A stretch of DNA of 64,000 nucleotides. It comes from Lepidodermella squamata (taxonomy: Eukaryota; Gastrotricha). The position numbers and the translations under genes are program-made. Numbering within the stretch: position 1 is the first letter of the stretch; the number at the start of each line of letters is the position of its first letter. Where the stretch lies: positions 434,001-498,000 of the forward strand of contig JBLDXI010000015.1 of the NCBI GenBank assembly GCA_047495785.1, given 5' to 3'. Shown in pieces: positions 32,396-44,309 of this stretch. The notes under the pieces were generated by a model that ran no database searches, was not told the DNA's origin, and saw nothing but the letters and a program-made list of their open reading frames with translations.

Positions 32396-33581
32396 AGAAC
32401 AGCCATATGTCGGGATTTTTTCAGTCTGTAACATTTGATAATTTTCAGAATATCTTCAGAATATTTTCAGAAATAAACGATCACCCATTTTCCAGTTTTT
32501 CTAATGATATTATCTTATTGCAATGATACTAATGACATGGCAAGATGCTATTCTCAATTATTATGTAAAAAAGCTGAATAAGGAAAACAATTTGTGTACA
32601 TTACTGTATTAACCAAAAACTAAAACAAGTGATAACTTCACCCTAATTCTCTCTCTTGGATGCGCCATAAGCCCACCCGTGGCCGGTGCTAATATATATT
32701 CCTATTTCGAAATAAAACACGATTTAATGCCTTGGTACGGCGACAAAACAGCGAAATCTTAATATGTAAAAGATGCATTGCGTTTCTGCTGTTATGTCGC
32801 TTTTGCTGTTATGACGGTCTGCCAATGCCTTGCAAAGTTCATTTTCTGGCAAAAACTCGGATCACAGTTTTTCAATTTTCTAAAATATCTCATTTACTCA
32901 GTGCCTCAGTTCCATACTACATAATACGTCCTGCATTTGTCAGGATTACTCATTTATTTATTTTCCATCCTATTGTAAGCGTGTATATCATCTTTTTTCA
33001 TGCTCCTCTCTCTCCCGTTTCATGCTGAGTTGTAAAACGCAACCGCCTACTCGCATTCAGCCACGTTACAATAAGTAGCTGAATCACGAATCATGAACAT
33101 TCTTTCGCGATATTTCCACTTTTACATGCTACATGCTTACAAAGTCAGGCTCACTTTTCTTCCGGCCGTGCTCACCGTAGCCGAATATAAGCATTATTGC
33201 ATGTATGACGACATTTCTAAATTAATTCATCACGAGTTGAATTTTTAATGAATTCTTCCTTCTTCCAACTTGCGAAAGCCAACAGGCGTTTTCGGAATCA
33301 GTTTATTTCAGCTTTTAATTTTAATTTGTGATACATTAGTGATTCAGATAGGTTATAGGCATGAACTTCCCCACAAATGTTGCGAACTGTGAACATAAAT
33401 TATGCGAATAGTTGAAACGAAGTAGAGGGAGACTGAAAGTTATATTACGCCCATTATAAGAGGCCCAGCCAATAAATATACCGAACAAAAAGAGCAGCTC
33501 TTATCGCCATATCAATATCGTTCACCGGAACCAGATCCGCTACAAATACATACCAAATGCCAGTAAATTGATTAAGTCGTT
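32396..33581. other. convergent spacer, segmentally duplicated
   Basis: The 3' flank of the secreted gene (to about 32975) matches 26425-26700; 33060-33430 matches 18260-18680. No gene is supported. Confidence 0.55.
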
Positions 33582-34361
33582 TCAGTAAACCAGAATTTCA
33601 GCAAATTGAATCTGCATCGGGCCGACTTTATCAATTCGAACATATCTACCAAGAATAGGCGGTGTACAATACAATGGGAATGATTGCCCAGGAATATAGT
33701 TCGGCATTTGATAACCCCGAAAAAAGTCGCAAATTGCATTGTTAGCGCCGTTAGCTGAATCTCCAACGCGAGCTGTCAAATCGAAGCTAGATGCCGTTGA
33801 GTAATCGATCGCGTTTCCAGAAGCTACTGGAACTATTTTCGATACTAAAATCGATTGACCCAAGTCAACCTGAAACCATAGACTAGCAGCATTTGGCTGC
33901 GTATTACCGGGCAAAGCGAACGATCCATCTGTCAGCCCAGCGTCAGTCGCGGTATCAAAATTCGAGGACGTAACTTGCTTAAAAAATGCGAGATTCACAC
34001 TTGTTTCAATGCTGACCTCGACTTTGCAAATCATCATATCTAAGCCACGACCTTGCTGGACTATTGTGACGTATCGACCTGATATAGGCGGAAAGCAAGG
34101 AATCGAAATTTTAGCATCGAAAGGCACATTAGGCTGGGCAGCATTGTTACAAACTGGCAAAGCATCAGCATCGCTCGCTTCACCTGCTGGTATATTGTTC
34201 GAAACAGCAATTTGTAGCCCTGAAATCGGAGTTCCGACCTCGGCATAGCTGCAGCCCTTGAAACTGAATCGACCAATCGGCTGAAGGACGAAATCATCGA
34301 CATACTGATGAAGCGTTGACAATGGCGTCGTTGTCATACAGCTCAACATTGCAAAATTGAT
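33582..34361 (-). CDS. tandem discoidin (fucolectin-type F5/8C) domain protein or 3' exon
   Basis: An open exon of about 260 codons ending QIQFAEILVY-stop. It holds the second half of one F5/8C-type domain (FSFKGCSYAEVG... GRYVTIVQQGRGLDMMICKVEV) and a full second one (NLAFFKQVTSSNFD, LWFQVDLGQSILVSKI, GRYVRIDKVG), typical of fucolectin/discoidin sugar- or lipid-binding beta-sandwiches. The 5' end is unresolved: an acceptor (gaacattcag) precedes 34361 in phase 0, which would join in frame to a donor at 34683 of the laminin-G gene upstream, making one long gene. The relic at 27903-28725 keeps both gene ends and supports that. Secreted; carbohydrate binding inferred. Confidence 0.65.
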   Translation of the reverse strand: MNFAMLSCMTTTPLSTLHQYVDDFVLQPIGRFSFKGCSYAEVGTPISGLQIAVSNNIPAGEASDADALPVCNNAAQPNVPFDAKISIPCFPPISGRYVTIVQQGRGLDMMICKVEVSIETSVNLAFFKQVTSSNFDTATDAGLTDGSFALPGNTQPNAASLWFQVDLGQSILVSKIVPVASGNAIDYSTASSFDLTARVGDSANGANNAICDFFRGYQMPNYIPGQSFPLYCTPPILGRYVRIDKVGPMQIQFAEILVY

Positions 34362-34674
34362 CTGAATGTTCGTGGAATCGAAATTGGATTCACTGGAACA
34401 CCTTTGAAATTCAATGCAGACAAAGTTCAGGGTTCAGGCACGGCACCAAAACAAAAAGTACCTAAAATACAGCAAACACGAGGAAACAGCGGATGTTTCT
34501 ATTTCTGACATGACAGCAAAAATGCAATGCATCTTTTACAAAGTAATTGTTGCCGTCTTTGCTGCGTTGGGTATTCGCTGTCATGGCCAAAGGCCATGCA
34601 CAAATTTAGAATTGCTGAATAGTTTGGTGAACGGGGTGAGAAAATGGAATAACGGTATTGTCTCATATCTCTCA

Positions 34675-37600
34675 TCAGTAAACCTTTATTTGTAGGGTTT
34701 GATTGATGAAACAAACTAAACTCACTCGGTTACTTCCTACCGTCAGGGATTTGGCTGATGGCGTAGGAATGCAGTTGCTGAATGTCTGAGAAAGGACGAA
34801 GAAACCGTCGCGATAAACTGAAACGCGATGATTGCCGAGCGTAAAATCTACGTTCACCACATAGTGCTGCCATATATCGTGTAGTTGAACTACGGGCTGC
34901 AGATCCGATGAGGCATTCGAGAACATCAAAGCGTGGATAGCGATCGTGTATGACGACATCGGGGCAACCTTATTGTAGCCGAGGTCGTAACTGATCGGTA
35001 TGCTACTCGCTGTCAAAAAGTTGCTATTTTGATTGGAGAAACGATAGGCACCTGAATCACCAGTAGCCCAGGGAAAGTCAGGAGCCCGACAGAGTTGGCC
35101 CAATTGCAGTAAGAATATTGCTGCTGCTATCGACAGACGATAAGCCCAAGTTTAAATCGAAAGGAGTCACGAAAACGGCTTTCAATTCCCTCGGCGAAGT
35201 GATAGGACAGCGTTTCAAGGATTTGGCGAATTTTTGACTCTGAGCAATTTGGTAGAAGACCAAGCATGCATAAGTGACCGAGGCACTGCCGACGCCTCCG
35301 ATTCTAAAAAAAGATGTATTCGTTTGAAGACCACTTTGGTTACAGCCGGCTGTAACTGACGCTATCAATTCGCCCTCTTGAACAAAGTATACGTATACGG
35401 TATCTTTAGATTGGTCGTAGATGAAGCCAATGAAACTCCATTGATTTAGCAGTATTTTGAAAGGCGACGTTACGGTTTTTCTAGTGGCGTTTCCGACGCA
35501 TGAAAAAATCGCTTGAGCATACCCGCCTGCCGATATACCTAAACCGACTGTGTATTGGGCATCTGACGCCGGCGAATCGAGCCAACCGAGTAGGCCGCCG
35601 CCAGTGCTGGACGGTCGAACGTGAATTAGAAGCGAGAGAATCTGAGTTAGTTTAGCTGCGGCGGTTGAGATGAACAAGTAGCTTGCGGTTGAGGTCAGCT
35701 TCCAAGCCCTGAACATTATAATGAAGATTATAATGAATCATCCTCAATTTGCTAATGTAAATTATTAGAATAATTGAATAATTGAACTTTCAGCTATAAA
35801 AGCAATATCCCTGTTCAGCTTTGCGATAGAAGTTATGAAAATTAATTCTTGATACACACTGATCTGAGAGGACCGGACAGAGTTCAATTCAAATTGAAGT
35901 TCAAATTATCGCGACACATGGAGATCTGATTATGAAACATCGATGCAAATGTCTGCACATTAAGGAAACTTTTGACTTCAGTGGTAGTTTGTCTTCCATT
36001 TTTCTTTACAAATTCAGCAATTCGACCAAATCAAAACATCTTCCTGTGATTCAGTGAGGTTAAATCTTACTCACGTTTTGGTGTAGCTCATAATTTTATC
36101 GCACACCGGGCTTCCAGCTGTTGTGAAAACAGAGCTCGTATTGACGAAATCTCCAAGGGAGCAGGCAAGCGGGAACAAGGCAGCTGGGGGAGGAGCTAGA
36201 AATGGCATAATAGAATACGAAATTTAACGCAAGCATGCAATCACGTACGGGTCCACATCGACTGCGCTGCTTGCTCGATTTCATCGTTTGCTAGCGCCCG
36301 TTTGTATATCTGAACATTCGCCAGCTTGCCGGTCCACGAGCCGCCAATAATCAGGTAGGCGTTGATTTTTAAGGTTGTTGCCTGCTGGTTGCAATCGATG
36401 TAGGCGATGCCAACATCTACGCGATCGATGTAAACACGCGCAACCTTAGCTTGGCAATCAAACGCGATTGCAAAATGGCGCCAAGAATTTTTCGGTAATA
36501 GCGCTTCATAGCCCATGCCCGTTGCATTCACGAATAACGCGCTATTGACGTTACAGCCTCGTGCTCGTTCTACCAATATTTTACCAGTATCGTTGATAGA
36601 AATTCGCAAACATTGGATAAAACTATAAAATAGAATCATATTTGCAATGCTGTTGAGGTAGAAAGAATATCGTTCTTACTTGTCCTGGTAGGATTCGAAT
36701 AGCACCAAAGTACCGGCTGTGTGCCATACCCAGGCTGCAAAGGTCCAGCCATATTGCTTATCGACAGCCAGGTTATCCATAGGCAACAGAAGTCGGCCAA
36801 ATCCAGTCCACGCGAGGGCTGAAAGTGGCCTGCCATCAACGCCCGAGCCATAGGTCAGCCCGTTCGAAAAAACTCCATTATTACCATTGCCACTCAGATC
36901 ATCAGCCCGATGCATGATATCTAGTGGCCAATAGCCATCGGGCACCAAGGTGAATCTAGGGTCGAGCTGTGGCGTGGAAACCTCGACAGAAGTCACAGTT
37001 TTAGCCTCGCCCAAATCAATGGTAACATAAGGTCGGTCAAGAAAATTCAGAGTACCGTAATTAAATTTGGTACAGTTCAAGAAACTTTTTTCGCGTATGA
37101 TTCGATTAGCCGTAACAGCTGAGGAATTTGCGAATCCTGAGAGAGTGCTCGTGTCTTCAACATAGGCCTTAGCTATCCGGGCTTTGAAAGCTAAATTGGG
37201 ACTGTAACGCGGTATATTTTTGCAGCCAAGAAGCTCGACCTTGTAGCAGCGAGCTGAACCCGAATAGCCCAGTGGATCAATAGCAATAAATTTAGCTAGC
37301 ATCGGCTTCGGAAATACGACCGTTGTTATAGTGGCTGAGTCAGTATTTCCCACCAAGACCGTTTTGCCATTATTTTCTTGAAACTTCACCCAGTTGCCGT
37401 AAGACGAAGATTTGTACCTCAAACCAAAAAAAGTCACCCATGAATTCAGTCGATCACAGCCTTGAAATTGAACAGCAGTTACCAATGTTTGCTTCTTGAG
37501 GTCGATAGTTAGCGACATTGTGTTTGCGAACGAGCCCATGCCCCAATTCAGCCTCGAGTAATACGGTCCAGCAAGGAAACGATCAGTCGAAATTTGAGAA

Positions 37601-38523
37601 TCTTCAATTTCCATAGATTCAATGCCAAGAGGTTCGAAACACTGAGCTGTTGTGCCTTTAAAGGCCAATCTGCCTTGACTTGAATACGGCGGCGTTCGCG
37701 TTTCTGTCACGCTTGATACTTTCACATAGCGTGTCAAATGCGGTCGGAACAATCGGTTTATTGTTGTTATCTTGTACAGGGTACCGAACATAGCAGGATC
37801 TCCGTGGCCTCTGTTAATCTGGTAGAAATTCAGCCCGTCGAAACTGTATTCGATTCTCAAGTTTTGAAAACAAGCTATGCAGTAGAAGTGAAACTCGGTG
37901 AGCCAGACGATTCGCTGAAGATCGACCATTATCCAAGCACCAGCTGCCTCGTTGCTAGCCAGGCCAAAATAGTAAATGTGCCGTGCGTACAGTCGTCCGA
38001 ACATAGCCATTTCCATTGGTGGATTCGTCGAAATTGCTGAATACGCCAGATCGTCCACGTAAGAATTATCGTAGTCGAGAATCTCGTCGTCCGATATATT
38101 CTTCATCAAACTAGGCGAAGTCCAAGCTGACTTCAAAACATCCCGCCACAATTCAGTCTCGGTACATTTGGTCGATTCCGAGGAGCATTTCTTCGACTTT
38201 TTCAACAGGCCATCAGAAGATAAGGAGAATGATGTTGCAGTTGAATCATTCACAATCTGAGCTATTTGCGAGCTTGGAACTTCGAAGCTCCAAAGCAAAC
38301 ATGTGGTCAATTTGAATTGGCCAGACTTGCACGAATCGATGGAATTACAGAGAGCCATGCAATTAACAGCGAGTTTCACGTCACTGGTGTTGCCAATTAG
38401 GAATGTTGATAGATTGTAACCTGGCGTTACTGCAGTTACTGATTTCCCGGGGTAGATGTTGTAGTGGTAACCTCCGGCAACCACCGAGGCTATCAAATAC
38501 AGCAAAATAAAACTTTGCAACAT
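34675..38523 (-). CDS. secreted multidomain PAN-like/discoidin/laminin-G-like protein
   Basis: Exons on the minus strand: 38523..36680, 36622..36249, 36195..36075, then 35708 down to 34675. The first three introns are 57, 53 and 366 bp and in phase. Signal peptide (residues 1-17); Cys-rich PAN-like segment (about 20-80); a discoidin-like domain (about 125-290); a canonical F5/8C domain from CFEPLGIESMEIEDSQIS to CYKVELLGC (about 295-434); a fucolectin-like segment (NLAFKARIAKAYVEDTS); then laminin-G/concanavalin-type domains (WPLDIMHRADDLSGNGNNG, WRHFAIAFDCQAKVARVYIDR, WSFIGFIYDQSKDTVYVYFV, WQHYVVNVDF). An apparent +1 frameshift lies at about 35099-35101, in a GGG run: one G too many relative to the frame needed for CRAPDFPWATGDSG. 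Adhesive or matrix role inferred. Confidence 0.75.
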
Positions 38524-38784
38524 TTAGCTAGCGGTAAAGAAGTGAATAAAATAATGGAAAAGACTGTGCTACCGCGATCGGAGGGGTGCAGCCCGCTACG
38601 AGCAACATGTCAATCAAACATCTTGTCCGTTATTTCCAATATATTGCTGCGATTTCTTCGACTTATTGCGACAGCGCAAAGTTTGAAATGATCGAATTGC
38701 GGCAAGGCGAGATCTACAGGAAACGACAGAGCGAAAAAAGCTCCATTTGAGATCCTTCGTATATTAGTAGATACTGTCCAGCAA

Positions 38785-39015
38785 TTATAGCTGTCCAGCT
38801 CCATCTTGGCCGATACAGCTTTTAGACTGAGAGGTACTGTGACTTTCTTGAATGACTGTAGGTATTTTTAAAGCTGTCTTTAATGTAATTTTCTCCAAAT
38901 TATCTTTAGCTCTAATTTTCAATTCAACACTTTGATAAACGACTGGCAACTTAGCCTCTATATCGACATATGTGTGGTGTCCTTCACCTGGGCCGTAAAA
39001 ATCCTCATTTTTCAT
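38785..39015 (-). CDS. hypothetical 76-residue frame
   Basis: A short open frame (MKNEDFYGPGEGHHTYVDIEAKLPVVYQSVE...) with mixed charged and beta-type composition and no signal peptide. It might be a single exon of an unmapped gene or chance. No family is recognised and no splice partner was found. Confidence 0.2.
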   Translation of the reverse strand: MKNEDFYGPGEGHHTYVDIEAKLPVVYQSVELKIRAKDNLEKITLKTALKIPTVIQESHSTSQSKSCIGQDGAGQL

Positions 39016-40139
39016 ATTCTCTTGGTTCTCAGCAACTTCCTACCTGCCACTCGTACAAGGAACTCGGTCTGATCATCAACGCTGGTCTCTTGTTTCGCCC
39101 TCATCTTAAACCATTGTTAGCAAAATCTATAACTGTTTAATGCTATTCTTAGAGCCTTTCATGGCCAGTCACCATCCGTCCTCACCTGGGCCTATCGCGT
39201 CTATTCTAGGCCTTTACTTGAATACTTCCCTTCTATTTGGTCGCCTTACAAAAATGCGATTTTATTGAATATTATGTACAAAAATACTTCACTCGTTGTG
39301 CCGTGTGCTTCTTTTCTCACGATCCTAGCCGCCCATCTTATATAAACAAAGGCTTTTAATTCTCAAACTAGATTCTTTAGAAAAGCGCCGAATTCTATTA
39401 GATCTTTTTCTCCTGTACAAAATTTACTACATTTACAGTTGATTCGTTTCGTCTAACCCTTATCTACTCGCGGCTCGAGGCCATTGTCTTCGCCTTAGAT
39501 ATCCTCGACCTGATGGCCGTTATCGTAATGCTACCTTTTCGCCAATTTCTTTCTCAATCGCGTTTCATAGATTTCTTCGCTCCGAAGTTTCAATCTCGGA
39601 TCAACTGGAATCAATCTAAGGATGCGATTAATTTCCACACACCCTCTGTCATAAATCGTTGTAAAATGTTGTTTTTGCTACATGCGGCAATTTCGTATGT
39701 AAGCACTGCCGCCAGCATTATATCGCGTGTGTTAATATAATTACAATATAAGCACGTGAGCGTAAATTACTCACACGTTATTTCAACGATAGCCGCCCAG
39801 CCAGTGGCTTTAAGCTGCCGCGAGCGGTGTTTAATTGCCACCGTCCACCTGGCATATAGGAGATTGTTAGCTCGTGCCGGCGAGCACGAGCCTCCACGTT
39901 GTCAACACCTTTTTCTCGCTACACACTAACTTTTGATGGGCATATACAACTATAAACAAGAGTTAATGATAAAGCCGCTCTTCAAGTCAACTAGCGGCTG
40001 TAAAACATCCATTAAACAACTGAGGGCTCGTGTCATGATTAGCAAAAGCAGCAGAAAAAAATTACACAAGAGAAGCAGCTTAGCGCTCTTCTCAGTGCCG
40101 CGTCATCTGAAGAATAATTTTTTTCATATAAACTAACAA
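39016..40139. other. intergenic, divergent promoters
   Basis: Between the minus-strand discoidin region and the plus-strand CAP cluster. No gene is supported; the frames at 39513-39740 and 39933-40136 are featureless. Confidence 0.5.
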
Positions 40140-42955
40140 ATGATGTTACGGGTATGGGGTGCGCCCTTGGCTGCTGCTCTATTCACTTGCATCGCCCTAG
40201 CTCAGGACCAGGTAAGTAACTTACTTATTGACTTATTGCCAACCCCATTCTGCCGATCTAGGATTGCCCACGCGAGTTGGACAGGTCGAACTCGCTGTGC
40301 CTCCGGCCTTCCTCGCTGTTTACATCGGCTGATGATATTAGACCCGAGACGATCACAGCCATTCTTGAGGAGCACAACAAAATTAGACGTAGGTCAAAGG
40401 ATTGCATTATCGATAAATCACTCACTTCATGTGATTTTTAGGCAATGTTTACCCATTTGCAAACCCAGCCTTGGAACCACTGCGATGGGACGATGACCTC
40501 GCTCGTCAAGCCAAGGGGTAGGTCGTAGCAAATGCAACATGATTGTAGAGAAATTCGTGCTTGAAACTCCCATCTTCGTATTTTAGATGGGCCAGCCAGT
40601 GCGTAGAAAGCCGCGACGATGTCCGAAACCGGGTCTTGCCGAAATTCGACTCGATTGGTCAGAACTTTTGCTCTGGAGATTCAACGACGGATTGGGGGAC
40701 TTGCATTCGCTCAACTTGGGGTGGCCAGGAGCGATATTTCAACTACGGCCGCCAGTCAGACCGTCCTGTTGATGAATATGTTCAAATTATCACGGCGTCA
40801 ACTCGTTTTGTTGGGTAAGATAAGAACTTCTATGATTTTTGAAAAATCAACCTTTTTTATTTGAAAAAGCTCTTGTTAATCATTACTCTTCACTGATGTA
40901 TAATAAACAAATTATTATTGATTCTAGTTGCGCCCGAGTGCTTTGCCGCAGCACATTCTACCTGGTAAGATTTTCTTTCAACTAGAAATTAATTCCTCTT
41001 CATTTGCATTGTTTCCTACTAGTTCTGCAACTACGGGCCAGGTGGAAACGTAGCGTCTCCTGAAAACAACTACCTACCACTACAGTACCCATACCGGGCT
41101 GACGGATATACATTCGAAAGCCGCAGAACAGATCCTCCGCGTGACGATGACCGCTTCCGCATCCCTGTTGATAACGACCGTTTCAGAGTTACTGATCCTC
41201 CGAGAACTGAACCTCCACGCCCACAGACCGCAGCTCCGAGACGCCGAACACAGGCTGACTGGGAAGATACGACCAACAAAGGCGCTGGCAGCATGTCAAA
41301 CTGGGGCAAGCCCTGTGGTGACCCACCTCGCGTTAGCGGTGGCTACTTGATGCGTGGAACTGCTGTGCGACTCTTCGGCCAATATATCGAAACCGCGACG
41401 TATTTCTGCTTGAATGGGGCAACGCCGCGACCTGACACTGTCGAGTGTAGGACAATGAGCAACTACGGATCCTGGGATGGAAACATCCCCGTTTGCCCGT
41501 CAACCTACGATAACCCTGACGATTACCGTTGGCGTCAGACTGAAAGGACAACTGAAGATCCGCGTTGGAGAACCCCCGAGAGAACAACGGAAGATCCCCG
41601 TTGGAGGCAGACTGAACGAACAACAGAAGATCCCCGTTGGAGAACCCCTGAGAGGACAACAGAAGATCCACGTTGGCGTCAGCCTGAAAGAAACACCGAA
41701 GACCCGCGTTGGAGAACTCCTGAGAGGACAACGGAAGATCCCCGTTGGTGGCAGACTGAACGAACAGTTGATGACTTTCGCTGGAGACAGACGACTGAAG
41801 ACCTTCGTTGGCGCCAACCCGAGAGAACGACGGAAGATCCCCGCATGAGACTGCCGCAGATCACGACTGAGGACTCACGTTGGCGCCAGAGATGGGAGGC
41901 TGAGACACGGGACGACTCGCGTTTCAGGATGACTGAAGAGCCACGCACTACAACCACTACCCAAGCTCCGCGAGATCGCGATGGCATCATCAGAACTCGT
42001 AGCTTCTCCCTAGTTCCTCTCCGCGCTTACAGCGTTAGTTTTGTCGAGAGTTATAAACTTATGAACCGATTCTTAACTTTCAATTTTAGTGCCCAAGCAC
42101 GGTGGACCTGCGCAATTCTCTATGCCTTAGCCCTATCTCTGACTTCCTGGGCATGGAGGAAATGACTATGAGTGTTAGGCAGGCCATTTTAGACGACATC
42201 AACCGCCTGCGTTCTGGCGTCACTCCAAGAGCCCGAAACCAGCTAAGGCCACTGCTGTGGGACAACATGCTCGCTGCCCAAGCCGCAGGGTAAGCTAATC
42301 CCTAACATTATATTCCGGTTCTTCTGGTCAAGAACGTAAATTAAGTCGAGAGTCGAGAGAGTCTGAAGTCCATTGCTAAATCAAAAGAGACGTAGATTTC
42401 TCCATATTTTTCTAGTTACTTTCTCAATTTTTAGGTTTCGAAAATACTCTGCCGTTACGATTTTTGAACATATTTTATTTTGTTTTTAAATAGATGGGCC
42501 TCCCAATGTACAGGCACGAAGGACCCACCGCAGCTGCGCGAGTTGCCAGATTTCGGCAGCGTCGCCCAAAGCATGTGCACCGGCGATGTTGATCGCGATG
42601 GCAACGCACTGTCGTGGCGCGACTGTATTGCTCAATGGGGCGACCAGCGGAACAGCTGGCGCTACGGCGATTCGACGGACCGCGCTCAAGATTACGCGCA
42701 AATCGTCAATGAAGACACGCTTTACGTTGGGTAAGCGACATCGAACATCCAACTGTTGAGATAGCAAACAATTTTGAAATTCTTTCCTTGATTTTAGATG
42801 CGCTCGTGTTCAGTGCCGCGATCTCCCTCAAATTTCTCTGGTATCTCGAACTTTTTATTTGAAAATCGTTTTTTCACTTTTTGATTTTACAGTACTGCAA
42901 CTTTGGCCCGGCAGCTAGAATCGGCAGCAATAGACCTCCTTACGAAAGGGAATAA
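40140..42955 (+). CDS. secreted CAP-sushi-repeat-CAP protein (CAP gene 1)
   Basis: Ten exons, join(40140..40211,40262..40388,40442..40517,40587..40814,40928..40964,41023..42033,42090..42289,42494..42730,42798..42840,42893..42955), give 697 residues. Signal peptide; CAP domain 1 (EEHNKIRR, WASQC, FNYG, CNYGPGGN); a D/R/P-rich linker; a sushi/CCP domain (KPCGDPPRV, TYFCLN, VECRTM, GSWD, CPS); about ten RWRQTERTTEDP-type repeats; CAP domain 2 (CPSTVDLRNSLCL, DDINRLRS, WASQC, YCNFGP). CAP (SCP/TAPS/CRISP/antigen 5) proteins are extracellular. Here the H-x-T-Q histidine is replaced (EYVQ, DYAQ), and CAP 2 also lacks the helix-1 histidine (DDIN). A structural or lipid-binding role is more plausible than a metal-dependent one. 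Confidence 0.88.
41527..41877 (+). repeat. 36 bp coding minisatellite, about 10 units
   Basis: Encodes RWRQTERTTEDP alternating with RWRTPERTTEDP, so the higher-order period is 72 bp. Later units decay (RWWQTERTVDDF, a shortened RWRQTTEDL, RMRLPQITTEDS). Rich in Arg and acidic/Thr residues; likely an extended, O-glycosylated or polyampholytic linker between sushi and CAP 2. Confidence 0.9.
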
Positions 42956-43303
42956 ACCAATGAAGCGATACCGGAGTTCTATAGACCTCGAATATCTGTT
43001 TTGATTGTATCAAAAAATTATATCAGTTTCATGTTTGTCCGTTCCTCGAATTGAATGTATCCATTCTGTAATTAAACAGCCCTATTTGATGGCTGCAATA
43101 TCAAAAATAAACATGCGTCTAATGCCAAACTTCGGACAGTCCAATCAAACTTTGAATTATCAAATAAGTAGTAAATTTAACGTAAAGCTAACATGCACAT
43201 GGTTGAAGTTATGAATGAAAGTGATGAAAAGCTTTACTTCATCGCATGACTAGTAGTATTTCATGAGTAAAGTTCTAGTCACACGCTTTGTTCGAAAAAC
43301 GTT
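42956..43303. other. intergenic spacer in CAP cluster
   Basis: No gene is supported. Contains AATAAA-like words (aaaaataaac at about 43104) suited to 3'-end formation. Confidence 0.45.
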
Positions 43304-44095
43304 ATGATAGAGCTAAAAGTGCTTTTCTTAATTGCTTTAGCTCCGACTGCTTTCTCTGAAGCACAGAATTTTACGCAACGCGAGATTGACTCAATTCTTT
43401 CCGGGCATAATTACCTGAGAGGTAGGCTCTTAACCAGCGTAAACCAGCCGAAATCATTTCGTAATTATTGTTAGTGAATGTGAATCCTTCTGCAATTACT
43501 CCCCTGGCTAACCTTCAATGGGATACAGACCTGGCAGAACTTGCTAGAGGGTTCTTAAATCAAATTAGTTCATCCATAAATAGTATTATTTCTCCCAGGT
43601 GGGCCTCGAAATGTTCTTCGCTGGCGGAGGATCTCGCAGATGTTCGTATGCCATACAAATTCAACGGCGTGGGAAGGAGTCATTGTTCCGGTCGCGGGAA
43701 GACATTACTCTCTTGCACCGACCAGTGGTATGCTCAGAAAAATAATTTTAACTACGGCACAGAGCCTGCAAATGAAGTTGCGGCCTATATCAACATAATA
43801 GCGAATGTTACACAGCTTTTAGGGTAAATTCCCCAGTTGAAAAATGAAAAAAAAAACAATACACTTATTTTTGATCAAGCTGTGGGCAGAACCAGTGTCC
43901 TGGAGAAGAATACTGGATGGTTGGTCTCAGATTTTGGAATTTAGAAAATGAACTCGCTTGCATTTTTTCTACCTTCAGGTATGCGCCTATTGGCCTTCTG
44001 GGGCGCTTTACACCCTTGAAAACAATTGCAAACCCTTCTCACACCCTTACAAAGTTTCCAGCAACAATAATACTTTCAGCTGGTGGATTGGATAA
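43304..44095 (+). CDS. secreted single-domain CAP protein (CAP gene 2)
   Basis: Five exons, join(43304..43421,43475..43550,43599..43823,43880..43919,43979..44095), give 191 residues. Signal peptide MIELKVLFLIALAPTAFS, then one CAP domain: SGHNYLR, NLQWDTDLAELARGWASKC, FNYGTEP, LLGCGQNQCPG, and VCAYWPSG, where the usual CxYGP has Trp in place of Gly. There is no sushi domain; the protein ends about 35 residues after the last CAP motif. The helix-1 histidine is kept (GHN), the H-x-T-Q histidine is Ala (AYIN). Exon phases are the same as in the other CAP genes. Confidence 0.85.
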
Positions 44096-44309
44096 ATTCC
44101 ATCGAGTCAAAACGTTGCTTGGAATTCGCTGAACTGAAATGCCGATAGAAGCTGAGAACCTACAGCAATCCAGCTAAAACGTATTCTTTGTTCAGTAAAT
44201 GCTGCAAAAAAATCGACAATGGCTGAAAAAATGCGCCCAACAAAATGAAGCTTTGTCGACTGTGGTCAAGCAAAGCACTCCTGATTAACCTATTATTTTA
44301 GCAATAAAA

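Noticed and set aside
41333-41990. Antisense and alternate-frame ORFs opposite CAP gene 1
   Set aside because: Produced by the 36 bp coding minisatellite, which has few stops in any frame.
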